DNA of 64,000 nt from assembly GCA_947504035.1 (NCBI GenBank), contig CANNGA010000010.1:1-64000 (forward strand). The letters are read 5' to 3'. A program made the translations under genes and the position numbers. The notes beneath the pieces are model-generated. The model ran no database searches, had not been told where the DNA came from, and saw only the letters and a program-made list of their open reading frames with translations. Of the stretch, positions 1 through 9,574 are shown piece after piece; the first letter of the stretch is position 1; each line of letters opens with the position of its first letter. Source of the stretch: an uncultured Flavobacteriaceae bacterium (GTDB taxonomy: Bacteria > Bacteroidota > Bacteroidia > Flavobacteriales > Flavobacteriaceae).

Positions 1-240
1 ACAAGAAGCTCTGCGAATATGAGATCATTTGCTTAAAGTTATAGAAATTAACAAACCTAAAAATCAGCAAGCCCTACATATTACAAAGCTTTAGAAGTTA
101 TTGTGGCAGCGTCCTACCACTGGCAAAGAAGCACTAATCGTTATACCCATTCTGAAAATGTCTTTGAAGATATGAGGGCTTATGTGTAGTTAAAAGAGGA
201 TAGCTCCTTTTATTTTTTGGCAGGTACTTTAGAGTTTTAA
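1..240 (+). pseudogene. decayed C-terminal gene remnant, unidentified
   Basis: No intact reading frame is present, but frame 1 from about position 61 reads as plausible protein (YYKALEVIVAASYHW, then NVFEDMRAYV). It meets an in-frame TAG at 187-189, continues with LKEDSSFYFLAGTLEF, and ends at TAA 238-240. Upstream of about position 60 the protein-like reading is in frame 2 (DHLLKVIEINKP) and is broken by a TGA. That pattern of one frameshift plus two internal stops is what a decayed 3' gene end looks like. I do not recognise the family, and the 5' part lies outside the window. Positions 241-419 hold only the terminator noted below. Confidence 0.4.
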
Positions 241-292
241 ACCAATGCTATTTTCAAAAAGAATAGATCTTAGTGTGTTGTGTTTAAGAAAC

Positions 293-338
293 ATAAAAAA
301 AGAGTACAATTACATGTAAAGATATAATAGTACTCTTA
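293..338 (-). terminator. intrinsic terminator of the Omp85-like gene
   Basis: An 8-bp inverted repeat (AAGAGTAC at 300-307, GTACTCTT at 330-337) is flanked by a run of A at 294-301, which is a U tract on the minus strand. It lies about 80 bases past the stop of the minus-strand barrel gene at 420. The loop is long (22 nt), so the call is moderate. Confidence 0.5.
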
Positions 339-419
339 ATTTTTATAGTGTCTCCCTTTTTAGGGGATGTCTTCCAAACAATATGGCAATTCTAGCTTGT
401 TTAAGGCTATTTTATTCCA

Positions 420-1580
420 CTAGAAGGCTTCAGCAATACCCAAATAAAATTCGTTTGAGCCTCTACCTACGCCCCAATCAAAACGAATGTTTAGGTTTTC
501 TTCTTTGTCTAATTTAAAACGTAAGCCCGCACCAAAATTTGGCTTTAACGATCCAAATTGAAAATCTGTGATGTCGTTATAAACACTTCCCGTTCCTAAA
601 AAGGCGACAGCTCCAAATCGAGATTCACCAAAATGTTTACGATATTCTACCTGGGTGGCCAACATATCACGATCTACAAAACGACCTTCTCTATAACCTC
701 GCATAATTTCGCTACTTCCAAAAAAGGCGAATTCAGAAAAAGGAATATTACCTCGCGTTGTTCTACCAACAAGTTGCAGTCCGATAATATCTTTGCTTTT
801 ATTTTTCAGTTCTTTGAAATGTCTTAGGTCAAAACGCGTTAAATCAAACGCATGTGTACCGCCTAAGATTTTACCGTACTCACCATGTGTGAACTCTAAA
901 TACCATCCATTTTGCGCATTTAGTACATTATTTCTACTGTCGTAAAGTACAGCAGCTTCAGCACCAACGGAAGTAGAACCGTTAAAACCTTCTGGTCTTA
1001 GTTGGTCTATAATGCCACCTTCTTCTATAGCTGTACTATAAATGTGGTTGTAACGCACACCAGCACCAATAAATAAGTGTTTTATAAAAAGTTGTTTCAG
1101 GAAAATAGGTTCAAATAAAAATTGGCTATTCTCATAAACCTCTTCAGCACTTTCAGGAGAATCTTGTCCAAATCCAAAAAATAACCTGGGATAATTTTGA
1201 AATAGAAAATTACCTTCTATGACCCATTTTTCTTGATTTGTAAAAATCTCGAAACCAGAGAATACAAAAAACTGATTGTTTAAGGTATACTGTATGGACA
1301 TTGGCATGTTAGAAACCCTTGTTTCTTCACCACTACCATTAAATTTAAATAAAAATTTAGCACCAGTTCCAAATGCGAAATTTGTCTCTGGAGAAAAGCT
1401 AACCACTGGGGCTGCTATAAACTTTTGTAAATAACGTGTAGAATCTTTTTGAACTGCTTTTTTATTGGGATAAAAGGTGAAAAGTTCCTTAAGATGTTCT
1501 AAATCCTGAGCATTAATAGTGGTTGTAGTGCAAAAAATAAGCAGCACGACTTTTATTAATAAGTACTGTTTTGTTTTCAA
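420..1580 (-). CDS. Omp85/BamA-type outer membrane barrel protein
   Basis: This is a 386-residue exported protein. Residues 1-24 form a signal peptide (KTKQYLLIKVVLLIFC, then a cut near INAQ). The rest is rich in alternating beta strands with aromatic ends, and the chain ends in Phe, as outer membrane barrels do. The segment IMRGYREGRF near residue 295 resembles the conserved (V/I)RG(F/Y) loop-6 motif of the Omp85 barrel (Bac_surface_Ag domain). There is no room for several POTRA domains, so this is a short barrel-only member and not BamA itself. Such proteins are common in Bacteroidota, often near hydrolases, and their substrates are unknown. The gene stands alone between its own terminator and that of purL. 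Confidence 0.75.
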   Translation of the reverse strand: MKTKQYLLIKVVLLIFCTTTTINAQDLEHLKELFTFYPNKKAVQKDSTRYLQKFIAAPVVSFSPETNFAFGTGAKFLFKFNGSGEETRVSNMPMSIQYTLNNQFFVFSGFEIFTNQEKWVIEGNFLFQNYPRLFFGFGQDSPESAEEVYENSQFLFEPIFLKQLFIKHLFIGAGVRYNHIYSTAIEEGGIIDQLRPEGFNGSTSVGAEAAVLYDSRNNVLNAQNGWYLEFTHGEYGKILGGTHAFDLTRFDLRHFKELKNKSKDIIGLQLVGRTTRGNIPFSEFAFFGSSEIMRGYREGRFVDRDMLATQVEYRKHFGESRFGAVAFLGTGSVYNDITDFQFGSLKPNFGAGLRFKLDKEENLNIRFDWGVGRGSNEFYLGIAEAF

Positions 1581-1707
1581 TTAAGATGTATTTAGATTTA
1601 AATTTTTGCTAAAGTAAATATAATATGTATTGCATGCACTTTTTTCCTTGATTTGTAGTAAATGTTAACATGAAATACTTGGTCGTAATGCGGCGTAAAA
1701 CTTAGAA

Positions 1708-1740
1708 TCTAAAAAAGCCCTTTTAATGGGCTTTTTTAGA
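1708..1740 (-). terminator. bidirectional-looking terminator of purL
   Basis: A perfect 13-bp stem (TCTAAAAAAGCCC at 1708-1720 pairing with 1728-1740) with a 7-nt loop has A/T runs built into the stem. It lies 19 bases past the purL stop codon on the minus strand. Confidence 0.85.
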
Positions 1741-1758
1741 TCTATGATTGTAATAATA

Positions 1759-4700
1759 TTACTGTTTTTCAATCCACAATCTTGCGTTAACGAAAGCCTC
1801 TAACCATGGCGAAACGTCATCTTTTCTTCCGTTAGGGTAGTTGGCCCAGTTCCATTGGAAGATAGAACGTTCTATATGAGGCATCGTAGCCAAATGGCGT
1901 CCTGTTTTGTCTGCAAGCATGGCTGTATTAAAGCTAGAACCATTAGGATTGCTAGGATAAGCCTCATAGCCATAAGTTGCAACGATATGGTATTGATCTT
2001 CTGCATGTGGAAGGTTAAACTTCCCTTCGCCATGCGAAATCCAAACACCCAGTGTACTGCCAGCTAATGATGCTAGCATTACAGAATGATTCTCTTGTAT
2101 TTTTACCGATGTAAACGCACTTTCGTGTTTTTGAGAATCGTTATGTAACATTTTACCATGTATCTCATGCTCTGGATTTATCAAATCTAGTTCCATCCAC
2201 AATTGGCACCCATTACAGATCCCTACAGATAACGTGTCTTCGCGTTTAAAAAAGGCATTAATCGCTTTACGCGCTTTGTCATTATATTTAATAGCACCAG
2301 CCCAACCTTTGGCAGAGCCCAGAACGTCAGAATTACTAAAGCCTCCAACAGCACCTAAAAATTGGATGTCTTCTAAAGTTTCACGACCAGAAATTAAATC
2401 GGTCATATGTACATCTTTAACATCAAAACCAGCTAAATACATGGCATTAGCCATTTCGCGTTCAGAGTTAGACCCTTTTTCACGAAGAATAGCCGCTTTA
2501 GGTCTTGTCGTTCCAACTTTAGGGAAATGCCCTGTAAACTGTTTAGGAAATGTATAAGTTAAAGGCTGTACTTTATAATTGTTATAACGCGCAGTAGCTA
2601 GTTGATGCGCCGTTTGCTTTTGGTCTAAAAGAAATGAAGTTTTGTACCAAACATCTCTTAGTTCTGAGACGTTAAGTTTAAAAGTATCATTTGCATTACT
2701 TATGCTTAAGGTGCTGTTTTCGGTAACCTCACCAATCTTAACACATGCAATACCCGCCTGCGATAATACTGTTTCTACAGAGGCATCTTTAGCTTGAAAG
2801 ACGATACCCGCATTTTCAGAAAATAATAATTTTACACTATCATGCTCTGCTAAACCAGAGAGGTCTAACGTAGCACCTAAATTAGTATCAGCAAAACAAA
2901 GCTCTAATAAGGTTGTGATTAAACCTCCAGAGGCAACATCATGACCTGCTACAATCTGCTCATTTTGTATTAATTGTTGAATGGTATTGAATACCGTTTT
3001 AACGTATGCAGCATCTTTTACATTAGGTGCATCGTTTCCTATCTTATTAAGGACTTGCGCAAACGAACTTCCACCTAATTTAAAAGCGTCTTGAGATATG
3101 TTAATGTAGTAAATTGCACCTGCATGTTTTTGTAATATAGGTTCTACCACCTTAGAAATGGCATTACAATGCGCGGCTGCCGAGATGATTACTGTACCAG
3201 GAGAAATAACATCTTCATTAGGGTATTTTTGTTTCATAGACAAAGAGTCCTTTCCTGTAGGAACATTGATGCCTAAGTTGATCGCAAATTCTGAAACCGC
3301 TTCAACAGCATCGTATAAGCGCGCATCTTCGCCTTCGTTTTTACACGGCCACATCCAGTTGGCAGATAAAGATACCGATGTTAGGCCTTCTTCTAAAGGA
3401 GCCCATATAATATTAGTCAACGCTTCTGTGATAGAATTTCTACTACCAGCAACAGGGTTTATAAGTCCAGAAATAGGGGAGTGTCCAATAGAGGTCGCAA
3501 TTCCTTCTTTACCTTTAAAATCTAAGGCCATAACCCCAACGTTATTTAAAGGCACTTGTAAAGGCCCTACACACTGTTGTTTGGCTACTTTACCACCAAC
3601 ACAACGGTCTACTTTATTCGTTAACCAGTCTTTACAAGCTACCGCTTCAAGTTGTAATACCTGTTCTAAATACGTCTTAAATTGTTCAGAAGTATAGGTT
3701 ACAGCACTGTAATTACGGGCAACTGTCTTGTCTGTCATTATGGTTTTAGGAGAACTTCCAAACATGTCTTCCATAGCCAGATCCATAGGTGTATTGCCTT
3801 TGGTTTTAGATTGGAAGGTAAAGCGATCGTCTCCAGTAACATCACCTACGGTGTACATTGGAGAGCGTTCACGTTCTGCAATATTATGAAGGGTTTCTAG
3901 GTGTTTTTCTCCAATCACTAAGCCCATACGTTCTTGCGATTCGTTACCTATAATTTCTTTATCAGATAGGGTAGGGTCGCCAACAGGTAAAGCGTCTAAA
4001 TCTATTTTTCCTCCAGTATCTTCTACCAATTCAGACAAGCAATTTAGGTGTCCACCAGCGCCATGGTCATGAATAGAAACGATAAAATTTTCATCGCTTT
4101 CTACCATACCGCGAACGGCATTGGCAGCACGTTTTTGCATTTCAGGGTTAGAGCGTTGTACAGCATTCAATTCAATACCCGATGCAAAAGCACCTGTATC
4201 TGCTGAAGATACAGCAGCACCTCCCATACCTATGCGGTAGTTTTCACCACCAAGAATAACAATTTTATCGCCTGTTTTTGGCGTATCTTTTAAGGCTTGA
4301 TCTTGTTTGCCATACCCAATACCACCAGCCTGCATGATGACTTTATCGAAGCCTAATTTACGAGCCTCTTCTTCGTGTTCGAAGGTTAGCACCGAACCAC
4401 AAATAAGCGGTTGCCCAAATTTGTTCCCAAAATCGGAAGCACCGTTAGAGGCTTTTATTAAAATGTCCATTGGAGTTTGGTATAACCAATCACGTTCTGT
4501 AACCGCTTGTTCCCAAGGTCTATTAGTTTCTAAACGCGAGTAAGAAGTCATGTAAACAGCAGTACCAGCTAGAGGTAAAGAGCCTTTTCCTCCCGCAAGA
4601 CGGTCACGAATTTCTCCTCCAGAACCTGTTGCAGCGCCATTAAAAGGCTCTACAGTGGTTGGGAAATTGTGTGTTTCAGCTTTTAATGAAATTACAGATT

Positions 4701-5415
4701 CATAATCTGAAGTGCTGTAAAAATCGGGAATATCTGCACGTTTAGGTGCAAACTGTTCAACTTTAGGCCCTTTTATAAAAGCCACGTTATCTTTGTACGC
4801 CGAAACAATCGTATTAGGATGTTGTTTAGACGTTTCTTTAATTAATTTGAATAGCGACGTTGGTTTTTCTTCTCCATCAATTACAAATGTGCCATTAAAT
4901 ATTTTATGACGACAGTGCTCACTATTGACTTGAGAGAATCCAAAAACCTCAGAGTCGGTGAGTGGACGTCCAATTTTTTTAGCTACACCTTCCAAATAAC
5001 CTACCTCTTCATCACTTAGAGATAAGCCTTCTTGTTGGTTATAAGCGGCAATATCTTCAATATCTAAAATAGCGTCTGGCTGTATGTGAATTGTAAAAGA
5101 ATCTTGATTTAACCCTTCAAATTTCTCTGAAATCATAGGGTCGAAATCATTAAAATCTTTAGCTACAGCTTTAAACTCTTCAATTCTAATGATGTCTAAA
5201 ACCCCCATGTTTTGAGTAATTTCTACAGCATTGGTACTCCAAGGTGTAATCATGGCGGCACGAGGTCCAACAAAAGTGGCATTTAAAGTGGTTTGTTCTA
5301 TTTTAGGCGTATTGCCAAAAAGCCATGAGAGTTTACTTATGGTTTCTGTAGATAATTCTTTTGTAGTTTGCACAGCAAATACGTTACTGCTCAGGTTTCC
5401 AAAGAAATGAATCAT
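1759..5415 (-). CDS. purL: phosphoribosylformylglycinamidine synthase, long form
   Basis: This enzyme catalyses the fourth step of purine synthesis, FGAR + glutamine + ATP to FGAM, in the cytoplasm. At 1218 residues it is the long single-chain form that fuses the PurL core with a glutaminase. The N-terminal part shows the linker/FGAR-AT region (GFSQVNSEHCRHKIFNG near 160-176). The ATP-binding half carries KAETHNFPTTVEPFNGAATGSGG near 245-267. The C-terminal class I glutaminase holds the nucleophile in VGICNGCQLW, where the Cys codon is 2215-2217 (residue 1067), followed by an ISHGEGKF segment and a PHIERS segment near the end. All landmarks are present and the frame is unbroken. It stands alone with a well-formed promoter upstream and a terminator downstream. 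Confidence 0.97.
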   Translation of the reverse strand: MIHFFGNLSSNVFAVQTTKELSTETISKLSWLFGNTPKIEQTTLNATFVGPRAAMITPWSTNAVEITQNMGVLDIIRIEEFKAVAKDFNDFDPMISEKFEGLNQDSFTIHIQPDAILDIEDIAAYNQQEGLSLSDEEVGYLEGVAKKIGRPLTDSEVFGFSQVNSEHCRHKIFNGTFVIDGEEKPTSLFKLIKETSKQHPNTIVSAYKDNVAFIKGPKVEQFAPKRADIPDFYSTSDYESVISLKAETHNFPTTVEPFNGAATGSGGEIRDRLAGGKGSLPLAGTAVYMTSYSRLETNRPWEQAVTERDWLYQTPMDILIKASNGASDFGNKFGQPLICGSVLTFEHEEEARKLGFDKVIMQAGGIGYGKQDQALKDTPKTGDKIVILGGENYRIGMGGAAVSSADTGAFASGIELNAVQRSNPEMQKRAANAVRGMVESDENFIVSIHDHGAGGHLNCLSELVEDTGGKIDLDALPVGDPTLSDKEIIGNESQERMGLVIGEKHLETLHNIAERERSPMYTVGDVTGDDRFTFQSKTKGNTPMDLAMEDMFGSSPKTIMTDKTVARNYSAVTYTSEQFKTYLEQVLQLEAVACKDWLTNKVDRCVGGKVAKQQCVGPLQVPLNNVGVMALDFKGKEGIATSIGHSPISGLINPVAGSRNSITEALTNIIWAPLEEGLTSVSLSANWMWPCKNEGEDARLYDAVEAVSEFAINLGINVPTGKDSLSMKQKYPNEDVISPGTVIISAAAHCNAISKVVEPILQKHAGAIYYINISQDAFKLGGSSFAQVLNKIGNDAPNVKDAAYVKTVFNTIQQLIQNEQIVAGHDVASGGLITTLLELCFADTNLGATLDLSGLAEHDSVKLLFSENAGIVFQAKDASVETVLSQAGIACVKIGEVTENSTLSISNANDTFKLNVSELRDVWYKTSFLLDQKQTAHQLATARYNNYKVQPLTYTFPKQFTGHFPKVGTTRPKAAILREKGSNSEREMANAMYLAGFDVKDVHMTDLISGRETLEDIQFLGAVGGFSNSDVLGSAKGWAGAIKYNDKARKAINAFFKREDTLSVGICNGCQLWMELDLINPEHEIHGKMLHNDSQKHESAFTSVKIQENHSVMLASLAGSTLGVWISHGEGKFNLPHAEDQYHIVATYGYEAYPSNPNGSSFNTAMLADKTGRHLATMPHIERSIFQWNWANYPNGRKDDVSPWLEAFVNARLWIEKQ

Positions 5416-5442
5416 TATGTATAGTTTGTGAGTTTAAAAGGG

Positions 5443-5471
5443 CAAATTTACTGCTTTTTAATGGAATTCAA
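5443..5471 (-). promoter_or_regulatory. purL promoter, TTG-N18-TAAATTTG
   Basis: Read on the minus strand, TTG at 5471-5469 is followed after 18 bases by TAAATTTG at 5450-5443. This matches the Bacteroidota housekeeping consensus (TTG at -33, TAnnTTTG at -7). The start site would fall near 5436, giving a leader of about 20 nt before the purL ATG. No purine riboswitch fold fits in so short a leader. Confidence 0.7.
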
Positions 5472-5531
5472 TACAAAAATATAGTCTAGAAACGGGGGAC
5501 TTATTCACTAGGTTTTAAACAGTAACCGACT

Positions 5532-6785
5532 TTAATTTTTTGGATTAATATCTTTTATGAGTTTTAAGGAAAAATAAACAACAAACATAGATCCTAAGAC
5601 GATGCACGACCACATGAATAACTTTGTTTGCCAAAAATAAGTTGTTGTAGTGGTATTAGACTCTACTTTAACTGGAGTAAAGTTTGAAATTGAAGCATCT
5701 TCAAGGTGTTCTATTTTATTAGAAATAAAATTAACAATATCGTATTTAGGTTTGGTTAAGGTTGTGTCTACATAAATAGTATATTTTGTGTTGTTTTTCA
5801 AATCGGCAATAAGATGGATGGGTTTTTGAAACACACGAATAGTTTCAATATTTAGGGGCGGATTGTCATTATTTTCAATTTCTATACTAAATTCATTTTC
5901 GTTTATCCCTTCTAGATTAAAAGTATTGGCATGGTTAGAATTCAATTCGAATTGATATAGAACTTTATCATAGAATTCCACACGCTTTTTTATAACACGT
6001 TTCTTTGTTACCAATAGCTTTGCTTTTCTCAAAAAATAGCTTGTATTTATTTTAAAAGTAAGTGCATCTATTTTGTGAGCATGAGTCGCACTAAACTGTA
6101 TTTTTGTAGTTTTTTTTTCTTTGTTATTACGAATCGTTTGTGTGAAGTTATGGAGTTGAATTGGTTTTTGTGTAAAAAACTTATTTTGATAAATACCAAC
6201 TTTTAAAACTTGGATGGGAAGCGATTTTTTATCATTTAAATCAAGGCGTAAAAAATTATAGGTGTTAAGTGGTACTGCTATTGTTTTCTCTACACTTGTT
6301 TTTTTAGATGCGTTTAAATTACTTAAACGCTTATTAGCGACAAGTCCAAACCAATTTTTACGATCATTACTCCCTAAAATAGTATAGATTTTATAACCTT
6401 TGGTGTTTGCTATTTCTAAGGTGATATGATCCTGTATAGGGGTTGTTTTATTATCTAAAATTAAGGACGTTACAGAATCTTTAATGACTTTTTTTGAAAT
6501 AATTTTAATCGCATTAAAATTGGCTGCAACCGTATTCGTATTACGAATTAAAGCATAAGGGACTTCGTTAAATAAGGAGTCCTCAATTCTTAAAAAATTA
6601 AAATTATCTTTTACAGCAGCGCGTACTTGATGCGGCAAGGTTATCTTGTGTAAGCCATTGTATTTAATGGTATTAATTTGGCCTCTATGTGTTTGCGAAT
6701 AACTGCTAAACCCATTTAAAAACGCAAAAATGATAATAAAACTATAGGCTTTTAGTGTCTTTGTCATGTTCTGATGTTTCATCAT
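5532..6785 (-). CDS. DUF3999-like exported membrane-anchored protein
   Basis: This 417-residue protein has an N-terminal signal sequence (AYSFIIIFAFLNGFSSYS), a long beta-rich periplasmic part, and one membrane segment near residues 388-410 (LFMWSCIVLGSMFVVYFSLKL). The overall architecture and its pairing with a DUF2339 gene match the DUF3999 family. The function is unknown. Its start overlaps the end of the upstream DUF2339 gene by 44 bases, so the two are translationally coupled. A second Met at residue 7 (6767) could be the true start, and I cannot decide between them. Discoidin-like segments such as LRLDL and FLRIED suggest a sugar-binding type beta sandwich, but that is an inference. Confidence 0.6.
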   Translation of the reverse strand: MMKHQNMTKTLKAYSFIIIFAFLNGFSSYSQTHRGQINTIKYNGLHKITLPHQVRAAVKDNFNFLRIEDSLFNEVPYALIRNTNTVAANFNAIKIISKKVIKDSVTSLILDNKTTPIQDHITLEIANTKGYKIYTILGSNDRKNWFGLVANKRLSNLNASKKTSVEKTIAVPLNTYNFLRLDLNDKKSLPIQVLKVGIYQNKFFTQKPIQLHNFTQTIRNNKEKKTTKIQFSATHAHKIDALTFKINTSYFLRKAKLLVTKKRVIKKRVEFYDKVLYQFELNSNHANTFNLEGINENEFSIEIENNDNPPLNIETIRVFQKPIHLIADLKNNTKYTIYVDTTLTKPKYDIVNFISNKIEHLEDASISNFTPVKVESNTTTTTYFWQTKLFMWSCIVLGSMFVVYFSLKLIKDINPKN

Positions 6786-9282
6786 TAACTAATTTTTTAA
6801 TTTTTTGATATACAAAAGATATAATTAATATTAAGACGCCTAAAAGGATAAAGGCTATAATTTTACCCGTTTCAGAAACATTATTTATATCGTAAATAAA
6901 TAGTTTTAAAATAGTTACCCCTAATAGGGATAAGGCTATAATTCGCAATGTTTTCCACTGTTTGCGTATACCAATGATTAAAATAAAAAACGAAAATACC
7001 CCCCAAAGGATAGGAAAGCCAATTTTTACAACTTGTATTTCTTTTTGTTTTATTGTTTGGCGAATAAGGCGTGCTTTTTCATAGGTGTCCTCACCGTTAA
7101 TTGTTGTAAAACTAGATCCTATATTTAAATTAGAAAAATTTAAAGTATGTACCATGACTTCATTACTAAAAATAAAAACAGCTATAAAAGTATAAAGCCA
7201 AGGCAACCACTTGCTTTGTTGTGGCGTGATGTTAAAGATTAATTTTGAATGTTTGAACAGTTGAAACCCAAAGAAAAGTAAACAAGCTAGTACTATATAG
7301 TGGAAATAAAAACCAAATAGAGATGTACTTCCCAGTTTTAAGTTTTCTGAAATTTCCAGTTGTGGTATTTTGTAGAAAGCAGTTATATAGGCTGCAATAG
7401 ATAGTATACTAATAATTAGTACACTTTTGGATAATACAGTTTGTTTTAGTTTTAAGACTAAAAATAAAAGTATAGATATAAAAATGAAATGGTAGGTTAC
7501 AGGAAAAGCGAGTGCAGATATTTTATTTTCTAAAAATTGATATGCTTGGTAATTGACTTCTAAAATTCCTGTAAAGTAAGTTATGATGCAAGCACTAATT
7601 ATAAGTATAAATTTATACTGCTTTAGATTTAATTTTATGTATTTAGCAACATAACGATTGGTTGTGTTTTCTATTAATTTATAGGATAGCCATAATGAGA
7701 TGCTAACGGTACACCCAGCAATAAATAACGGATTTAAAATAATAGCGAATGTTTCAAGATTGTTCGTATAATAAGCCCAATCCATAAAGAGACTTACAAG
7801 TGTTAATATTTGAATAACTACAGCCCCGATTTTAAAGGCGTTCATCTTCGATTTTTTTGACAACCAAAGCAGGAGTACGGCTTCGCATGCCCAAAATATT
7901 GTGATTTGATTGCCTTTAAATTGAATAGGTATTGTAAGTGTTACAAAAGTAAGTGCTAGTCCTAGCAAGAGGTAAATTGCATTTTTATCTAAACCAAACT
8001 TTTTATAAAGTACACTGGCATAGATGCTATTGTAAATGGCTAAAGCGAGTGTAAATAAACCTGTGTAATTAGAATTCCAATCTTCAAGAATAAACATGCC
8101 TACTCCAAAAAAGCAAAATGTATTAGAGATTAAAATAAAATATTCGATTTTAGAAAAGACACCTTTGTTTCTCAAATTATTTAGAACTATAGTGATGCTA
8201 AATATAAAATAGAAAATTGCGGCAAAACTTAGAGCACCAGCGTATGGGAAACTACTTTCGTAAGACGTGGAGAAGCACCAACCAGCAAATAGTAGTGTCG
8301 TGAAAATAAAGGCAAGTATGGTTGCTATTTTCCATTTCCTAAAGTATGCTATAGATAGAATTCCTATGTTTAATATAGAGATGTATGTAAATAAAATGAT
8401 GTAATTGCCTTCTCCAGTACTAATCATAAAAGGCGCTGCAAATCCTCCAATTAAGGATAATACAGCTAATTCTTGTCGGTTATAAGAAATAGATACCAAT
8501 GCGCTAAAGGCTGTAATGAAAGCCATTATAACAAAAGCTATGGTTTGGCTAAAGAGGTGATATTCATTAAAAGCGATATAAATGGTAAAGTAAAAAATAC
8601 TTATGGCACCAGCGATAAGAACGGAACTAAAGGCACTGTAGTTTTTCTTTAATTTATGCGCAAGCCCCATCACTAAAACACCAGCCAAAATACCAATACC
8701 TACTCTAGCGGGTTCATTAATCCAATCTTTATCTATAGCATATTTTACAAAAAAACTAATGCCTAATACTAAAATTAGAATTCCAACTTTATTGATAAGG
8801 TTTTCGCCTATGAATTTTTCTATATCAGGATTTTTTTCTTTAAAACTTTGAATCCAAGGTTTTTGAGGTGCCTTTTTAACAGTTTCTTTTTGCTTTACTT
8901 TGGGTGCTATACTAGCAGGAGGCGTTTTAGATTTTGAAAGCGGAGCGGGGGGCGTAGGTATAGGAATCGCAGGCGTTTGTTGTTTTATAGAGGGATCTTC
9001 TTTCTTTTGTGTTTTTTGAGTTTCTTGAGGTGTAGGGGTATTTATTGTTTTTTCAAAAGTTGATTTTTGAGGGGTACTGGGGTTCTTTTTCTCTTCAGGT
9101 AAAGGTGCTGTATGTTGCGTGTTTATCTTTTGTTGGAGAAGGTCTGTTTTCTTAATTAAGTCATTTAGATTACTATTAAAACGTTTGAATTTAGAATTGA
9201 TGTTACGATTTATATATAAAAGTATTACAATAATTAAAACACTAAAAAATACCATAAGTAAGAACTGTTTGTTGTATCTCAA
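6742..9282 (-). CDS. DUF2339 polytopic membrane protein
   Basis: An 846-residue membrane protein with one N-terminal membrane helix (about residues 7-24), a short coiled-coil-like stretch (NLNDLIKKTDLLQQKI) and a Pro/Lys/Thr-rich linker (about 60-140). After the motif ENLINKVGILILVLGISFFVKYAID come more than 20 hydrophobic helices to the end. The motif, linker and helix count fit DUF2339, a family of unknown role thought to be an integral envelope component. It is the first gene of a two-gene unit with the DUF3999-like gene. The linker is low complexity and probably flexible, holding the N-terminal anchor away from the helix bundle. About 290 bases upstream (9283-9574) hold only a weak inverted repeat (9471-9507). 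Confidence 0.8.
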   Translation of the reverse strand: MRYNKQFLLMVFFSVLIIVILLYINRNINSKFKRFNSNLNDLIKKTDLLQQKINTQHTAPLPEEKKNPSTPQKSTFEKTINTPTPQETQKTQKKEDPSIKQQTPAIPIPTPPAPLSKSKTPPASIAPKVKQKETVKKAPQKPWIQSFKEKNPDIEKFIGENLINKVGILILVLGISFFVKYAIDKDWINEPARVGIGILAGVLVMGLAHKLKKNYSAFSSVLIAGAISIFYFTIYIAFNEYHLFSQTIAFVIMAFITAFSALVSISYNRQELAVLSLIGGFAAPFMISTGEGNYIILFTYISILNIGILSIAYFRKWKIATILAFIFTTLLFAGWCFSTSYESSFPYAGALSFAAIFYFIFSITIVLNNLRNKGVFSKIEYFILISNTFCFFGVGMFILEDWNSNYTGLFTLALAIYNSIYASVLYKKFGLDKNAIYLLLGLALTFVTLTIPIQFKGNQITIFWACEAVLLLWLSKKSKMNAFKIGAVVIQILTLVSLFMDWAYYTNNLETFAIILNPLFIAGCTVSISLWLSYKLIENTTNRYVAKYIKLNLKQYKFILIISACIITYFTGILEVNYQAYQFLENKISALAFPVTYHFIFISILLFLVLKLKQTVLSKSVLIISILSIAAYITAFYKIPQLEISENLKLGSTSLFGFYFHYIVLACLLFFGFQLFKHSKLIFNITPQQSKWLPWLYTFIAVFIFSNEVMVHTLNFSNLNIGSSFTTINGEDTYEKARLIRQTIKQKEIQVVKIGFPILWGVFSFFILIIGIRKQWKTLRIIALSLLGVTILKLFIYDINNVSETGKIIAFILLGVLILIISFVYQKIKKLVNDETSEHDKDTKSL

Positions 9283-9574
9283 AAATAGTTTTTTTAATTA
9301 AATAAAACAGCGTTAAATAATAAAGAGATTATTGAATGTGGTAGATTCAATGTTTTATAAAAAATCATTTATAGATTAGCCTTTCTAGCGTTTCTTATAT
9401 GAGGTGTGAAGTGAGAACGAGCGATGTACTAAAGAGGGTAAAAGTGATTTAAATATAGAAAACGAAGTTATAGCTGTGCTTAGGTATTAGTAATTTAAAC
9501 ACAGCTAAAGCTCTTATTGTCGTCTTAGAAAAATAAAAACAGGACTATAGGTGCTATTTGAAAGTCACAAGCCG

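Noticed and set aside
3158-3697. A 179-residue plus-strand frame within purL
   Set aside because: It is fully antisense to the strongly conserved PurL core and its translation looks like a shadow (rich in Ser, Ala, Pro; no known motif).
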